This document shows, piece after piece, positions 1 to 10,784 of a stretch of DNA of 64,000 nucleotides. This stretch comes from Propioniciclava coleopterorum. GTDB taxonomy: Bacteria > Actinomycetota > Actinomycetes > Propionibacteriales > Propionibacteriaceae. The position numbers and the translations under genes are program-made. The number at the start of each line of letters is the position of its first letter. Position 1 is the stretch's first letter. The stretch spans positions 992,001-1,056,000 of the forward strand of contig NZ_CP049865.1 of the NCBI RefSeq assembly GCF_011393335.1, in the 5' to 3' direction. The notes under the pieces were generated by a model that searched no databases, had not been told where the DNA came from, and was given only the letters and a program-made list of their open reading frames with translations.

Positions 1-368
1 GGGCCAAGGGCCCCCGGCGCTGGGCGATGCTGCTGCTGGCCGGCGCGATGTCGCAGGCGTCCGGGACGAAGCTCACCGACGTCACCTCCGGGTTCCGGGC
101 GGCCAACCGGCGCACGATCGGGCAGTACACGCGGCACTACCCGGCCGAGTACCTGGGCGACACGGTCGACTCGCTCATGACCGCGATCCGGATGGGCCAC
201 TCGGTCACCCAGGTGCCCGTCGCCATGCGCCCGCGCCAGGGGGGTACCCCCTCCGCGAGCCCCTGGAAGGCGGCGGTGTACCTTCTGCGCTCCCTGTTCG
301 CCCTCCTCATCGCCAGCACCCGCCGCCGGGAACGGCGCAGCCTCGACCGATCCCAGGACGCCGCATGA
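1..368 (+). CDS. Family 2 glycosyltransferase, C-terminal part (5' end outside window)
   Basis: The window opens inside this gene; the first whole codon is at position 3 and the TGA is at 366-368, leaving 121 visible residues. The segment TDVTSGFRAANRR and the downstream basic/hydrophobic tail (VYLLRSLFALL, then an Arg-rich end) match the C-terminal part of polyprenyl-phosphate-sugar synthase-like GT2 enzymes, which move a sugar from a nucleotide donor to a lipid carrier at the cytoplasmic membrane. The catalytic DxD part lies outside the window. The stop overlaps the start of the DUF2304 gene (ATGA), a pairing common beside GT2 genes. Family assignment is fairly safe; the sugar and acceptor cannot be told. 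Confidence 0.8.
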   Translation, partial: AKGPRRWAMLLLAGAMSQASGTKLTDVTSGFRAANRRTIGQYTRHYPAEYLGDTVDSLMTAIRMGHSVTQVPVAMRPRQGGTPSASPWKAAVYLLRSLFALLIASTRRRERRSLDRSQDAA

Positions 369-733
369 CGCCTTCATCCATCACGTTCCTCACGGTCGCG
401 GTCGTCGTAGCGATCGCCCTCATCTGGGTACTGCGCAGCGGGCGCATCCGCGAGAAGTACGTGGGCCTGTGGATCATCATCGGCCTGGCCACCATCGTGC
501 TGGCGCTCTGGCCGGGGCTCCTCACCGGGTTGACCGGCCTGCTCGGGTTCGTGCTGCCCGCCAACCTGCTGTTCTTCGTCGCGATCCTGCTCCTGATGGG
601 GGTGTGCCTGCACTTGTCCTACGAAGCGTCGAAGCTCGAAGAGGAGACACGTATGCTGGCTGAAGAGATCACGCTTCTCAACGCTCGCCTCGACAAGTTG
701 CAGGGCCGTCTCGAAGAAACCGACCAGCCCTGA
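365..733 (+). CDS. DUF2304 family small membrane protein
   Basis: A 122-residue protein with three hydrophobic segments (about residues 5-22, 33-51 and 56-80), followed by an acidic amphipathic coiled-coil tail (about 82-118, rich in Glu and Leu heptads). Size and layout fit the DUF2304 family, usually encoded directly after a GT2 glycosyltransferase as here, with a 4-base ATGA overlap that implies coupled translation. The function is not established; by context it probably assists the glycosyltransferase at the membrane in lipid-linked sugar or cell-surface glycan assembly. The next membrane protein gene starts 17 bp downstream, so the three are probably one operon. Confidence 0.8.
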   Translation: MTPSSITFLTVAVVVAIALIWVLRSGRIREKYVGLWIIIGLATIVLALWPGLLTGLTGLLGFVLPANLLFFVAILLLMGVCLHLSYEASKLEEETRMLAEEITLLNARLDKLQGRLEETDQP

Positions 734-750
734 CCGAAAGCTCCGTCTGC

Positions 751-2721
751 ATGACCTGGACCGCCTTGATCCCGAGCCTTGCCATCGCCGCGGCCCTGCT
801 TCTCCTTCCGGGATACCTCGTGACCCGCGCCTGGGGCGCGAAGGGCGCCACCGCAGCAGCCCTCGCGCCCGCGGCGTCCACCACCGTCGTGGCGGTCGGC
901 GCCGTCGCCGCGGGGGCGCTGCGCATCCCCTGGGTCTGGAGCCCTCTCGTCCTGGCCCTGGCCCTGGCGGCCGCGGGAGCGCTGGTCAGGCTCGGGATGC
1001 GTCGGCTGGCGCGCCCCGCCGCCGCGCCCCGTCCCCGGCCGGAGACCGAGGACGCCCCCCGGGCGTCCGCCTGGTGGTGGGTGGCGGCGTGGGTGATCGG
1101 CGCCGCCTTCAACGCCCGCCACTTCCGCAACGTCTTCGACTCCCCCGACGCCTTCTCGCAGACGTTCGACAACGTCTGGCATCTCAACGCGGTCCGGTAC
1201 ATCGTGGACACGGGTAACGCCTCGTCCCTGACGGTGGCCTCGCTCAACACCCCGGCCGGCGGTTCGACCTTCTACCCCGCGGCCTTCCACGACCTCGCCG
1301 CGCTGGTCATGCTGGGCAACGGCGGCCACCTCACCTTCGCCATCAACGCCGTGCTGGCCGTGGTGTGCATCGGCGTCTGGCCCCCCACCGCGCTCTACCT
1401 CGTGCGGAGCATCCTGCCCGCACGCCCCGCCACCATCCTGGCCGCCGGGGTCTTCACCGCGTCCCTGACGGCCTTCCCGCTCCTCATGCTCGAGTTCGGG
1501 GTGCTCTACCCCAACCTGCTCGGGCTGGCGCTCTTGCCGGCTCTGGTGGGGTTGGCCGTCCAACTGCTCGGCCTCGGCCGGGCACCGCTGGCCTCGCCGG
1601 CCCTCGCCATCGCCCTGGGAGCACTGTCGCTGCCCGGGCTCGCGCTGGCCCACCCCAACGTGGTGATGCTGCTCCTCCTGATCGGCGTGCCGCTCGCCGC
1701 CTCCTACGCCATCCGGCAGGGCGCCCGCGCGCTGCGGGGCGCGACCCCGTGGCGGTTCGCGGCGCCCCAGATCGCCGCTGCCGTCGCGTTCATCGTCGTC
1801 GTCTACCTCGCCTGGCCGGTGCTGCGCCCACCGGTCGCGGTGGACGATTGGGGCCCGGCACCGCTGGACCCCCCGGCGGCCTTCGGCTACGCCCTGCTCA
1901 ACACGCCCATCTACTACAAGCCCGCCTGGGTCGTCAGCGCCTTCATGCTGCTGGGGATCTTCGCCGCCGTGCGCCACGGGATGCTGTGGTTGGTGGCCGC
2001 CTGGGGCACCGTGGTGGCGTTCTGGATGGTCATCGCGAGCTGGGCGCTGTCTGAGTTCCGCCTCCTGCTGGTCGGGATCTGGTACCAGGACGCCCATCGG
2101 TTCGCGGCGAACCTCGCGATCCTCGCCCTGCCCCTGGCCGCCCTGGGCGTCGAGTGGCTCACCCGCGTGACCGAACAGGCGTGGGCCAGGGTTCGCCCGC
2201 TCCCCGTGTGGTTCGCCCCCGTGTTCGCGGTCGCGATCGCGGTCGCGCTGGCCGGCACCACGCAGCGGGCGAACTACATGAACCACGCCGTCGAGATGGG
2301 TTCGGGGCTCTACAAGGTCACCGCGGACTCCGCGGTGATCGACCAGGACGAGTACGCGCTGCTGCAGCGCGTGCCGGAACTGGTGCCGGCGGATGCCACG
2401 ATCGCCGTCAACCCCTGGAACGGCTCGGCGCTGGCCTACGGCCTGGCGGGGCGCCAGGTGACGGCGCCGCACGTGCTCTACGGGATGACGCCCGAGCGCG
2501 AGGTCGTGGCCGACCGGCTCGACGAAGCGGCCTCCGACCCGGGCGTGTGCCCGCTGCTCCGCGAGGGACGCGTCCGGTACGCCCTGGACTTCGGGGATCG
2601 CGAGATCCACGGTGGCGAGCATCCCTATCCCGGGTTCGACTCGCTGGCCTCCTCCCGCGGCTTCGAGGAGATCGCCCGCGAGGGCCACGCGGCGCTCTAC
2701 CGCATCACCGCCTGCGGCTGA
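751..2721 (+). CDS. DUF6541-like polytopic membrane protein of a polysaccharide cluster
   Basis: A 656-residue protein made almost wholly of transmembrane segments (at least ten), with a soluble C-terminal tail from about residue 500. The N-terminus ALLLLPGYLVTRAWG and the overall plan resemble actinobacterial DUF6541 proteins, large GT-C-like membrane proteins found beside glycosyltransferases and flippases. The loop after the second helix group contains FNARHFRNVFDSPDAFSQTFDN, an acidic/aromatic periplasmic loop of the kind that holds catalytic Asp in GT-C enzymes, but I cannot show catalysis. It sits after GT2 and DUF2304 and converges on the flippase gene, whose stop follows one base after its own. 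Role in surface glycan assembly is inferred. Confidence 0.65.
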   Translation: MTWTALIPSLAIAAALLLLPGYLVTRAWGAKGATAAALAPAASTTVVAVGAVAAGALRIPWVWSPLVLALALAAAGALVRLGMRRLARPAAAPRPRPETEDAPRASAWWWVAAWVIGAAFNARHFRNVFDSPDAFSQTFDNVWHLNAVRYIVDTGNASSLTVASLNTPAGGSTFYPAAFHDLAALVMLGNGGHLTFAINAVLAVVCIGVWPPTALYLVRSILPARPATILAAGVFTASLTAFPLLMLEFGVLYPNLLGLALLPALVGLAVQLLGLGRAPLASPALAIALGALSLPGLALAHPNVVMLLLLIGVPLAASYAIRQGARALRGATPWRFAAPQIAAAVAFIVVVYLAWPVLRPPVAVDDWGPAPLDPPAAFGYALLNTPIYYKPAWVVSAFMLLGIFAAVRHGMLWLVAAWGTVVAFWMVIASWALSEFRLLLVGIWYQDAHRFAANLAILALPLAALGVEWLTRVTEQAWARVRPLPVWFAPVFAVAIAVALAGTTQRANYMNHAVEMGSGLYKVTADSAVIDQDEYALLQRVPELVPADATIAVNPWNGSALAYGLAGRQVTAPHVLYGMTPEREVVADRLDEAASDPGVCPLLREGRVRYALDFGDREIHGGEHPYPGFDSLASSRGFEEIAREGHAALYRITACG

Positions 2722-2722
2722 G

Positions 2723-3980
2723 TCAGGGGCGAGGTGCCGCGGTCTGCGACCGGCGCCGCAGCGCGACCCGGAGCAGCACGCCGGACACGAGGTACGCGAC
2801 CAGGGACGCGGTCACGAAGGCCGCCAGGCCCACCTGCTCGCGCCCGCCCGGGGCCCCGACCAGGACCAGGACGGTGGCCGCCACCGCCGAGGCCCACGTC
2901 GTCACCACGTGGATGTGCCGCTCCAGCGCGATGAAGACCGCCGCCTGCAGCAGGGCACCCGCCATGAACGCGCTCGCCCCGAGTGCCAGCGCGACGAGCC
3001 ACGGGTCCGCCTGGTAGCTCGGCCCGGCGAAGATCTGAACCGCCCACGGGCCCAGAAGGAAGCCGCCCGCGCCGAGCAACGCCGCCGCCGCCGTGAACAG
3101 CAGTGCGCCGCGTCGCTGCAGGGACCCCAGGGCCGCGACGCGGCCCCCGTGGATGGCCTCGACCGCCAGGGGGACGGCCATGGCCTGGACGGGAGAGAGC
3201 AGGACGAGCGGGACGCGCGACAGCGTCACCACCGCGAACAACGTCGCCATCCCCCGGCCCCATCACGAGGGTCACCAGCGTCGAGAACCCCGTGAGCACC
3301 AGGGAGGACAGCGCGTTCCCGCCGGCCAGGGCCCCCCAGCGGACCAGCACGGAACGCCACGGGTCCAGCGGCGCGTCCGGGTCGAGGATCCCGACGCCGT
3401 CGCGGACCAGCGGGAGCCACCCGAAGCAGCCGATCACCACGGCCAGCACGGCCCAGACCAGCGACGGCTGCACGGTGAAGCAGAGCACCACGAGGGCGAC
3501 CAGTCGCAGCGCCGCCTCCGCGACGATGAGGTAGACGTAGCGTCCCGACTGCGCCCTCCCCAGGTACATGCCGCGGATCAGGAACTGTGCGCCGAAACCG
3601 ATCACGGCGAGGGCCGTCAGGCCGGCCACCACGGGTGAATCGCCGAAGACACGGAGCCCGCCCGGGAAGACCGCCAACACCGCCACCGCGATCAGGCACG
3701 CCGCCACGGCGAGCCCTGTGTACTGCAGCACGCTGCGCGGCACCCGGCGCCCGTCCAGGTGCGCGAGCGTGGACTGCCGCGCGATCTCCTGCTCCGTCGC
3801 CCCGATCACGCTACCGAAGCTGAAGACCGCGCCCCAGACGGCGAGGAAGACCTCGTTCTGCTCCTTGGTGAGCCAGCGGGCGATCAGCCCGAGCATGATG
3901 AAGCCCAGAAGGCTCGCGACGACGAGGCCGACTCCCAGCGAGAGGACCCGCCGCGACGTCGACGGCTGCGGGTCGCTCAC
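2723..3980 (-). pseudogene. Polysaccharide flippase-like (MATE/MOP-type) membrane protein, frameshifted as read
   Basis: Starts at GTG 3980-3978, overlapping the glycosyltransferase stop by four bases (GTGA). The first 240 or so residues (several helices, including RRVLSLGVGLVVASLLGFI and GTAQFLIRGMYLGRAQSG-type loops) and a second block read from 3250 down (MATLFAVVTLSRVPLVLLSPVQ) belong to one polytopic protein resembling actinobacterial lipopolysaccharide/teichoic-type flippases. The frames are joined at the adjacent runs CCCCC 3251-3255 and CCCC 3258-3261: adding one base to each run, or removing one, restores a protein of about 418-419 residues. This matches the homopolymer errors seen elsewhere in the window. 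Family is inferred from helix pattern and context, not from a decisive motif. Confidence 0.65.
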
Positions 3981-4981
3981 CGGCGCCGGGCGCCACGCAG
4001 CGCCATGACGAGCCCCCGCACGAACCCCGTCCCGAAGATGAGCGTGAAGGGCCACAGCAGCACCCCGACCCAACCAGCCTCCCGCGCCGTCGCACCCGAG
4101 GCCGCTGCCGCGACCCCCGCGGCGACCGGCGCGGCGACCGCTGCGGCGGCGGCGACCCGCGGCGCGCGCCAGGCCACCACGAGCCCGGCGGGCACGGCGA
4201 GGCCCAGGGCGGCGAGCAGCATCGCCGCACGGCGCGGCGTCCCGACGTACCCGTCCACGAACGTGGTCCCCCGGAACAGGACCTGCTTGGCCCATCGCCC
4301 CGCCGAGTCCCGCCCGTGGTAGTCCACGCTGAACCCCGGGTCCAGGCCGATGCGATGCGACGCCGCCACGTTCCGCAGCAGCTTGGTGTCGTCGGACGCG
4401 AACCGGGCGTCCTCGTACAGCGAGGAGAAGTCGCCCGCGGCGTCGAGCAGCGCGCGGCGCGGTGCGGCGAAGGCGCCGGTCCCCTTGGGGTAGCGGTCGA
4501 AGTCCTCGGTCCCGAACGTCAGGCGCCGCGGGTTCGCGAAGTAGGCGCGCCACCCCACCTTGGTGATGCCCGCCCAGAAGGCCGCCCACGGGTTCCCGCG
4601 GGAGACGACGTCGACGTGGGCGTTCCACACGGAGTCGGGGGCCTCGGACAGCCGCTCCACCAGGGTGACGAGCGAGTCGGGATGCAGGATCACCCGGGCG
4701 TCCAGCAGGAGCACGTAATCGTGGTCGAGGGCCGCCAGTCCGGCGGAGCGGGCCGCGAGGCGTCCCGCGTTCTCCTGGCGCAGCAGCCGGATGTCGCCCC
4801 GGTCGGCGAGGTCGTCCAGGACCCGGGGATGGTCGCCGGTGCTGCCGTCGTCCACGACCAGGACGTCGAGTTCCAGGTCGGCGCGCTCGGCCGCGCGATG
4901 CAGGGCCTCGACCGACCGCCGAACCCAGTCGCCCTCGTTGTAGACGGGCATGACGACCCCGAGAGTCGGGACAGACGACAT
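3977..4981 (-). CDS. Family 2 glycosyltransferase with C-terminal membrane helices
   Basis: A 334-residue protein. The N-terminus LGVVMPVYNEGDWVRRSV is the nucleotide-binding start of GT-A family 2 enzymes, followed by VLVVDDGSTG (about residues 45-55), YVLLLDARVI as the DxD-like site, and the acidic EDARFASDD stretch further on. Two or three hydrophobic segments near the C-terminus would hold it at the membrane. Start chosen at ATG 4981 because the GT2 fold begins there and GAGGAG lies just upstream; the longer open frame to 5566 is only antisense to the epimerase gene. Translationally coupled to the flippase gene by a GTGA overlap. Likely builds a cell-surface glycan; donor and acceptor unknown. 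Confidence 0.85.
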   Translation of the reverse strand: MSSVPTLGVVMPVYNEGDWVRRSVEALHRAAERADLELDVLVVDDGSTGDHPRVLDDLADRGDIRLLRQENAGRLAARSAGLAALDHDYVLLLDARVILHPDSLVTLVERLSEAPDSVWNAHVDVVSRGNPWAAFWAGITKVGWRAYFANPRRLTFGTEDFDRYPKGTGAFAAPRRALLDAAGDFSSLYEDARFASDDTKLLRNVAASHRIGLDPGFSVDYHGRDSAGRWAKQVLFRGTTFVDGYVGTPRRAAMLLAALGLAVPAGLVVAWRAPRVAAAAAVAAPVAAGVAAAASGATAREAGWVGVLLWPFTLIFGTGFVRGLVMALRGARRR

Positions 4982-5054
4982 GACGACACTCCTCGCTGTG
5001 GGGCCCTTGATATCGTAGCGCTGACCGCGCCGGACCAAGAGATGGACAAATTCG

Positions 5055-6149
5055 ATGATTGTGTTCGTGGCAGGCACCACGGCCGAGTTGATCAAGCTGT
5101 CACCGGTGATGACCCAGTTGACGGACCGCGGCGTCCCGTTCGAGCTGTGGAGCACCAGCCAGCACGTCACCGGGGTGGACGAGAGCCTGGCCGATCTCCG
5201 GATGCGGACCCCCGACCGGTACCTCCTGGCGGAGCGACACCGCAGGCACATCGTCGCCTCCCGGCAGGTCCCCGGCTGGATGCTGCGGCTGGGCGCCGCG
5301 GCCCTGCGCCGGCGTCGCGAACTCCAGACGGTGCTACGCACGGGAGGAGGGCGGGGCACGATCGTCGTCCACGGCGACACCTTCTCCACCGTCCTGGGCT
5401 CGATGCTCGGTCGCTTCCTGGGCGCCCGCGTCGCCCACGTGGAGGCCGGGCTGCGGTCCGGCCACCTCCTCAACCCGCTCCCCGAGGAGATGAACCGCCG
5501 CATCGTCGGCAAGCTGGCGACGATGCACTTCGCCCCGACGCCGCGCGAGGTCGACAACCTCCGCAAGGCGAAAGCCCCCGGCGACTACGTGCTGACCGGG
5601 GCCAACACCGTCGTGGACGCACTGCACTCCGTCGACAAGGACCAGGTGGACGGCGTGAATCTGCCCGACCATTTCGGGCTCGTCACCCTGCACCGTTTCG
5701 AGCTGCTGCGCGACGGCGACCACTTCTCCGACCTCCTGAGGCTGCTCGCCCGGCGCTCCGTCGACTACCCCCTCGTCATGGTGCTCGGTCACGCCGAGCG
5801 CACGCGGATCACCGAACTGGGGCTGGACGGCCTGTTCAGCGAGACGTTCACGAACATCGACAAGCGGCCCTACGCGAAGTTCCTGCCCGTCCTGGCGCGC
5901 GCGGACTTCGTCGTCACCGACTCCGGCGGCCTCCAGGAGGAGTGCGCCGCCCTCGGCATCCCGTGCGCGGTGCACCGCGAGCGCACCGAGCGCCACCAGG
6001 GTCTCGGGGAGAACGTGCTCCTCGACGAGATGGACCTGGGCCGCCTCGACCGCTACCTCAGCGAGTGGCGCGACTACCGCCGGGAGCCGCAGTCGCTGGC
6101 CGAGTCGCCGTCCAGCATCATCGCCGAGCGGCTCACCTCCGCCGTCTGA
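5055..6149 (+). CDS. UDP-N-acetylglucosamine 2-epimerase family protein
   Basis: A 364-residue protein with the two-Rossmann-domain layout of non-hydrolysing UDP-GlcNAc 2-epimerases (WecB/MnaA type), which interconvert UDP-GlcNAc and UDP-ManNAc in the cytoplasm. Diagnostic stretches: VVHGDTFST, AHVEAGLRSG (active-site motif, about residues 125-136), PEEMNRRIVGKLA, FAPTPREVDNL, TGANTVVDAL, the second-domain VLGHAERTR, and DSGGLQEECAALGIP near the C-terminus, which binds the UDP moiety. It reads divergently from the GT2 gene across a 73-bp gap. It probably supplies ManNAc (or a related epimer) to the neighbouring glycan enzymes. It is more diverged than housekeeping MnaA, so a different 2-acetamido sugar is possible. 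Confidence 0.85.
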   Translation: MIVFVAGTTAELIKLSPVMTQLTDRGVPFELWSTSQHVTGVDESLADLRMRTPDRYLLAERHRRHIVASRQVPGWMLRLGAAALRRRRELQTVLRTGGGRGTIVVHGDTFSTVLGSMLGRFLGARVAHVEAGLRSGHLLNPLPEEMNRRIVGKLATMHFAPTPREVDNLRKAKAPGDYVLTGANTVVDALHSVDKDQVDGVNLPDHFGLVTLHRFELLRDGDHFSDLLRLLARRSVDYPLVMVLGHAERTRITELGLDGLFSETFTNIDKRPYAKFLPVLARADFVVTDSGGLQEECAALGIPCAVHRERTERHQGLGENVLLDEMDLGRLDRYLSEWRDYRREPQSLAESPSSIIAERLTSAV

Positions 6150-6392
6150 CACTTTTTCCCGGAGGGGCGACACAGGCCACCGGGCGCAAGTGTTGAGCGT
6201 GTCGAGGCGTCGGGCCGACAAGATTGCCGAAACAACGCCGATCCGCCCCGAACACCTCGCGGTCGGGCTCCGCCGCGCCCGGGACGCCCCGGAGAAGACT
6301 TCGCGACGCGGCGCGCACACGGGCCTCGACACGTCCTAAGTTGGTCCCCCAGAAGGACACGCACGCGAGCGGAAACGGGCTGGAGGCACCCC

Positions 6393-7889
6393 ATGGACCT
6401 GCTGCGAACCAAGAGCGTCGAGCAATCGATCGCCGACACCGACGAGCCGGAGTACCAGCTCAAGAAGTCCCTCAGCGCGCTCGACCTGACGGTGTTCGGC
6501 GTCGGCGTCGTCATCGGCGCCGGCATCTTCACCCTCACAGGCCGCGTCGCGCACACGATGACCGGTCCCGCCATCGTGCTCAGCTTCGTGCTGGCGGCCA
6601 TCTGCTGCGCCCTCGCGGCGATGTGTTACGCCGAGTTCGCGGCGTCCGTGCCGGTGTCCGGGTCGGCCTACACGTTCAGCTACGCCTCGCTGGGCGAGTT
6701 CTTCGCGTGGATCATCGGCTGGGATCTGATCCTGGAGATGTTCCTCGGCGCCTCGGTCGTCGCGCAGGGCTGGAGCGCCTACCTCGGCGTCCTGCTGGAG
6801 AACTTCGGGATCGTGATCCCGCCCCAGATCGCCTACGGCGGCATGATCGACCTTCCGGCCGTGGTGCTGGTGTGCGTGCTGGGGATGCTGGTCGCGGTCG
6901 GCATCAAGGAGTCCATGCGCGTCAACATGGTGCTGGTCGGCCTGAAGCTGTTCATCGTCCTGTTCGTCATCGTCGCCGGCCTGCAGTTCATCAACCCGGC
7001 CAACTACACCCCGTTCGTCCCCGAGCCGCAGGCCACCGAGACGCTCACCGGCTGGACGCAGCCGCTGCTGCAGGCGCTCGGCGGCGCCGCGCCGATGGCG
7101 TTCGGCTGGGGCGGCGTGGTCGCCGGGGCGTCCCTGGTGTTCTTCGCCTACATCGGCTTCGACGTGGTCGCCACCACGGCGGAGGAGACCAAGCGCCCGC
7201 AGCGGGACCTGCCGATCGGCATCATCGCGACCCTGGTGATCTGCACCGTCCTGTATTGCGCGGTCGCGCTGGTGGTGACCGGCATGGTGTCCTACCGCGA
7301 CCTCGACCCGGCCGCCGCGCTGGCGAACGCCTTCGTGTTCCACGGGCAGGGCTGGATGGCCACGCTGATCTCAGCGGGCGCCGTCGCCGGCCTCACCACC
7401 GTGGTGCTGACGCTGCTGGTGGGCGCCACCCGGATCATCTTCGCCATGTCGCGGGACAACCTGCTGCCGATGAGCCTGGCCAAGGTGCACCCCACGCACC
7501 GGACGCCGGCCCGCATCACCGCGATCGTCACGGTGGTGTGCGCGCTCATCGCGGGCCTCACCCCGGTCGGCATGCTCGAGGAGATGGTGAACATCGGCAC
7601 GCTGAGCGCCTTCGTGCTCGTGTCGATCGGCATCCCGGTGCTGCGGCACAAGCGCCCCGACCTGCCGCGGACGTTCAAGGTGCCGTTCTCGCCGGTGCTG
7701 CCGATCGTGTCGGCGCTGATCTGCCTCTACCTGATGCTGAACCTGTCGGTGGAGACGTGGGTGCGCTTCCTGGTGTGGCTGGCGATCGGGCTGCTCATCT
7801 ACTTCGTCTGGTCCGGTCACCACTCCCGCGTCCAGACCGGCACCGAGCTCCCCCACGACCTCAAGAAGGCGCTCGACGAGAACCACTGA
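6393..7889 (+). CDS. APC superfamily amino acid permease (cationic amino acid transporter type)
   Basis: A 498-residue integral membrane protein with about twelve helices. The first helix carries VVIGAGIFTLTGR, the broken-helix substrate site of APC transporters, and helix 6 carries FFAYIGFDVVATTAEETKRPQRDLPIG, typical of the CAT/YfnA branch that imports basic or branched amino acids by proton symport. The ATG at 6393 is preceded by GGAGG at a good distance (around 6381). The 243 bp upstream (6150-6392) hold no gene that I recognise. It is followed by a 108-bp gap before typA with no sign of operon linkage. Substrate cannot be told from sequence. Confidence 0.85.
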   Translation: MDLLRTKSVEQSIADTDEPEYQLKKSLSALDLTVFGVGVVIGAGIFTLTGRVAHTMTGPAIVLSFVLAAICCALAAMCYAEFAASVPVSGSAYTFSYASLGEFFAWIIGWDLILEMFLGASVVAQGWSAYLGVLLENFGIVIPPQIAYGGMIDLPAVVLVCVLGMLVAVGIKESMRVNMVLVGLKLFIVLFVIVAGLQFINPANYTPFVPEPQATETLTGWTQPLLQALGGAAPMAFGWGGVVAGASLVFFAYIGFDVVATTAEETKRPQRDLPIGIIATLVICTVLYCAVALVVTGMVSYRDLDPAAALANAFVFHGQGWMATLISAGAVAGLTTVVLTLLVGATRIIFAMSRDNLLPMSLAKVHPTHRTPARITAIVTVVCALIAGLTPVGMLEEMVNIGTLSAFVLVSIGIPVLRHKRPDLPRTFKVPFSPVLPIVSALICLYLMLNLSVETWVRFLVWLAIGLLIYFVWSGHHSRVQTGTELPHDLKKALDENH

Positions 7890-7932
7890 GCACGGCGCCG
7901 GCGCCTCCCGGGAGCCGGCTCGGTGGGGCCCA

Positions 7933-7963
7933 TTAACACATCGGCGGCCTCGGCGCGTAGAAT
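7933..7963 (+). promoter_or_regulatory. Candidate sigma-A promoter of typA
   Basis: TTAACA at 7933-7938 and TAGAAT at 7958-7963 form a -35/-10 pair with a 19-bp spacer, longer than the ideal 17, so the -35 is the weaker call. The -10 lies 35 bases before the typA ATG in an otherwise GC-rich stretch. Inferred by eye only. Confidence 0.4.
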
Positions 7964-7997
7964 TGAGCGTCAATCCACCGAAGGTCTCGGAGTCTGC

Positions 7998-9860
<1,863 letters not shown>

Positions 9861-9885
9861 CCCCGCCGCCCGGCTGCCGGGCGCC

Positions 9886-9982
9886 AGAAATCACGAATCG
9901 CGCACTCGACGCCTCGCGGCCGGATCCCGACAAGGGGAAACGCGCCCGCGGTCAGCATCGAGTGCGCGATCGTTGATTTTCT
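9886..9982. repeat. Long imperfect inverted repeat between typA and the lipoprotein gene
   Basis: Left arm 9886-9909 and right arm 9958-9982 are near-perfect reverse complements: a 13-base core ATCGCGCACTCGA is exact and the outer part (AGAAATCA... versus AGAAAATCA...) differs by small indels. The 48-bp centre is GC-rich. The arms are notably AT-richer at their outer ends than the surrounding DNA. It could fold as a very long hairpin, ending typA transcription, or be a REP/MITE-like dispersed element. I see no second copy in this window. Confidence 0.6.
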
Positions 9983-10139
9983 CGCGCCGCGGGCGGCCGG
10001 CAGCCCCTGCCCTGAGGCCGCCCAGCGTCGGCCGCAGCGGGTGTCGCAGGACTGCGACAACCCCGCGACGGACGCGGGACCCCCGCGACGGGCCGGTGCA
10101 TTAGCGTCGCTTTCAACGACAGCGAAAGGCCCCCACCGC

Positions 10140-10784
10140 ATGATCACCCGACTGGCGCTCCCCACCCTCGCGCTCGCCCTCCTCACCGGCTGCACCGTCA
10201 GCGTCGGCGGCCCCGCCCCGACCGCCGCCGGACCCGCCGGGACGGCGCCCGCGCCGGCCACCTCCGCCCCGTCCGCGCCGGCCACCTCCGCCCCGTCCGC
10301 GCCGGCCACCTCCGCCCCGTCGGCACCGGCCACCTCGGCCCCGTCCGCCCCCGCGACGGCGCCGGCCGAGGCGCGCACCTGGACGCACGGGCTGGTCGAC
10401 TCCGCGACCCGCCGGGCCGACGCCACCTCCACGCAGATCAAGGGCACCACGACCACGTTCCCGAACTCGACCTCGCTGTGGGTCGGGTGCGACGGCACCA
10501 CCGACGAGGTGACCCTGGCGCTCGGCGGCAAGTACAGGAAGCTGCACGGCCAGCTCGGGCTGCGCGCCGACGCCCCCGCCGGCCTGGTCGTGCACACGCT
10601 GGTGCTCGTCGACGGCAAGCCGGTCCAGAACGTGCAGCTGGACTCCGACGACCCCGGCGCGGTCGCGGTGGACGCCGTCGTGACCGGCGCCCGCACCGTG
10701 ACCTTCCAGTCGAAGGCGGTGGCCGGCGAGTGCAGCCCCGCCGAGGAGTCCTACGCGGTGCTCGGCGACGGCTATGTCGCATGA
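10140..10784 (+). CDS. Secreted lipoprotein with Ala/Pro/Thr/Ser linker and NPCBM-like domain
   Basis: A 214-residue putative lipoprotein: short signal peptide ending in LLTGC (lipobox Cys at about residue 18), a low-complexity linker built on four copies of an eight-residue unit (APATSAPS), then a compact beta-rich domain of about 130 residues. That domain (NSTSLWVGCDGTTDEVTLALGG, VDGKPVQNVQLDSDDP) has the look of an NPCBM-type carbohydrate-binding module, which I consider likely but not proven. Start is ATG 10140 with GAAAGG ahead. The gene overlaps the response regulator gene by 11 bp, so it probably belongs to the same envelope-sensing operon as the kinase and the OmpA-domain lipoprotein. 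Confidence 0.75.
   Translation: MITRLALPTLALALLTGCTVSVGGPAPTAAGPAGTAPAPATSAPSAPATSAPSAPATSAPSAPATSAPSAPATAPAEARTWTHGLVDSATRRADATSTQIKGTTTTFPNSTSLWVGCDGTTDEVTLALGGKYRKLHGQLGLRADAPAGLVVHTLVLVDGKPVQNVQLDSDDPGAVAVDAVVTGARTVTFQSKAVAGECSPAEESYAVLGDGYVA
10251..10346 (+). repeat. Four tandem 24-bp repeats encoding the lipoprotein linker
   Basis: Four copies in register (10251, 10275, 10299, 10323), the first two identical and the last with three changes. Each encodes APATSAPS, an extended linker that would lift the globular domain off the membrane. The number of copies is likely to vary between strains. Confidence 0.85.

Noticed and set aside
619-2688. Long minus-strand open frame (689 codons) opposite the DUF6541 gene
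   Set aside because: Its product is Arg/Gly/His-rich with no fold signature; it is the usual shadow of a GC-rich gene on the other strand. The same holds for many other long antisense frames in the window.
6150-6392. Riboswitch or leader before the permease gene
   Set aside because: No recognisable aptamer, terminator or T-box element could be seen.
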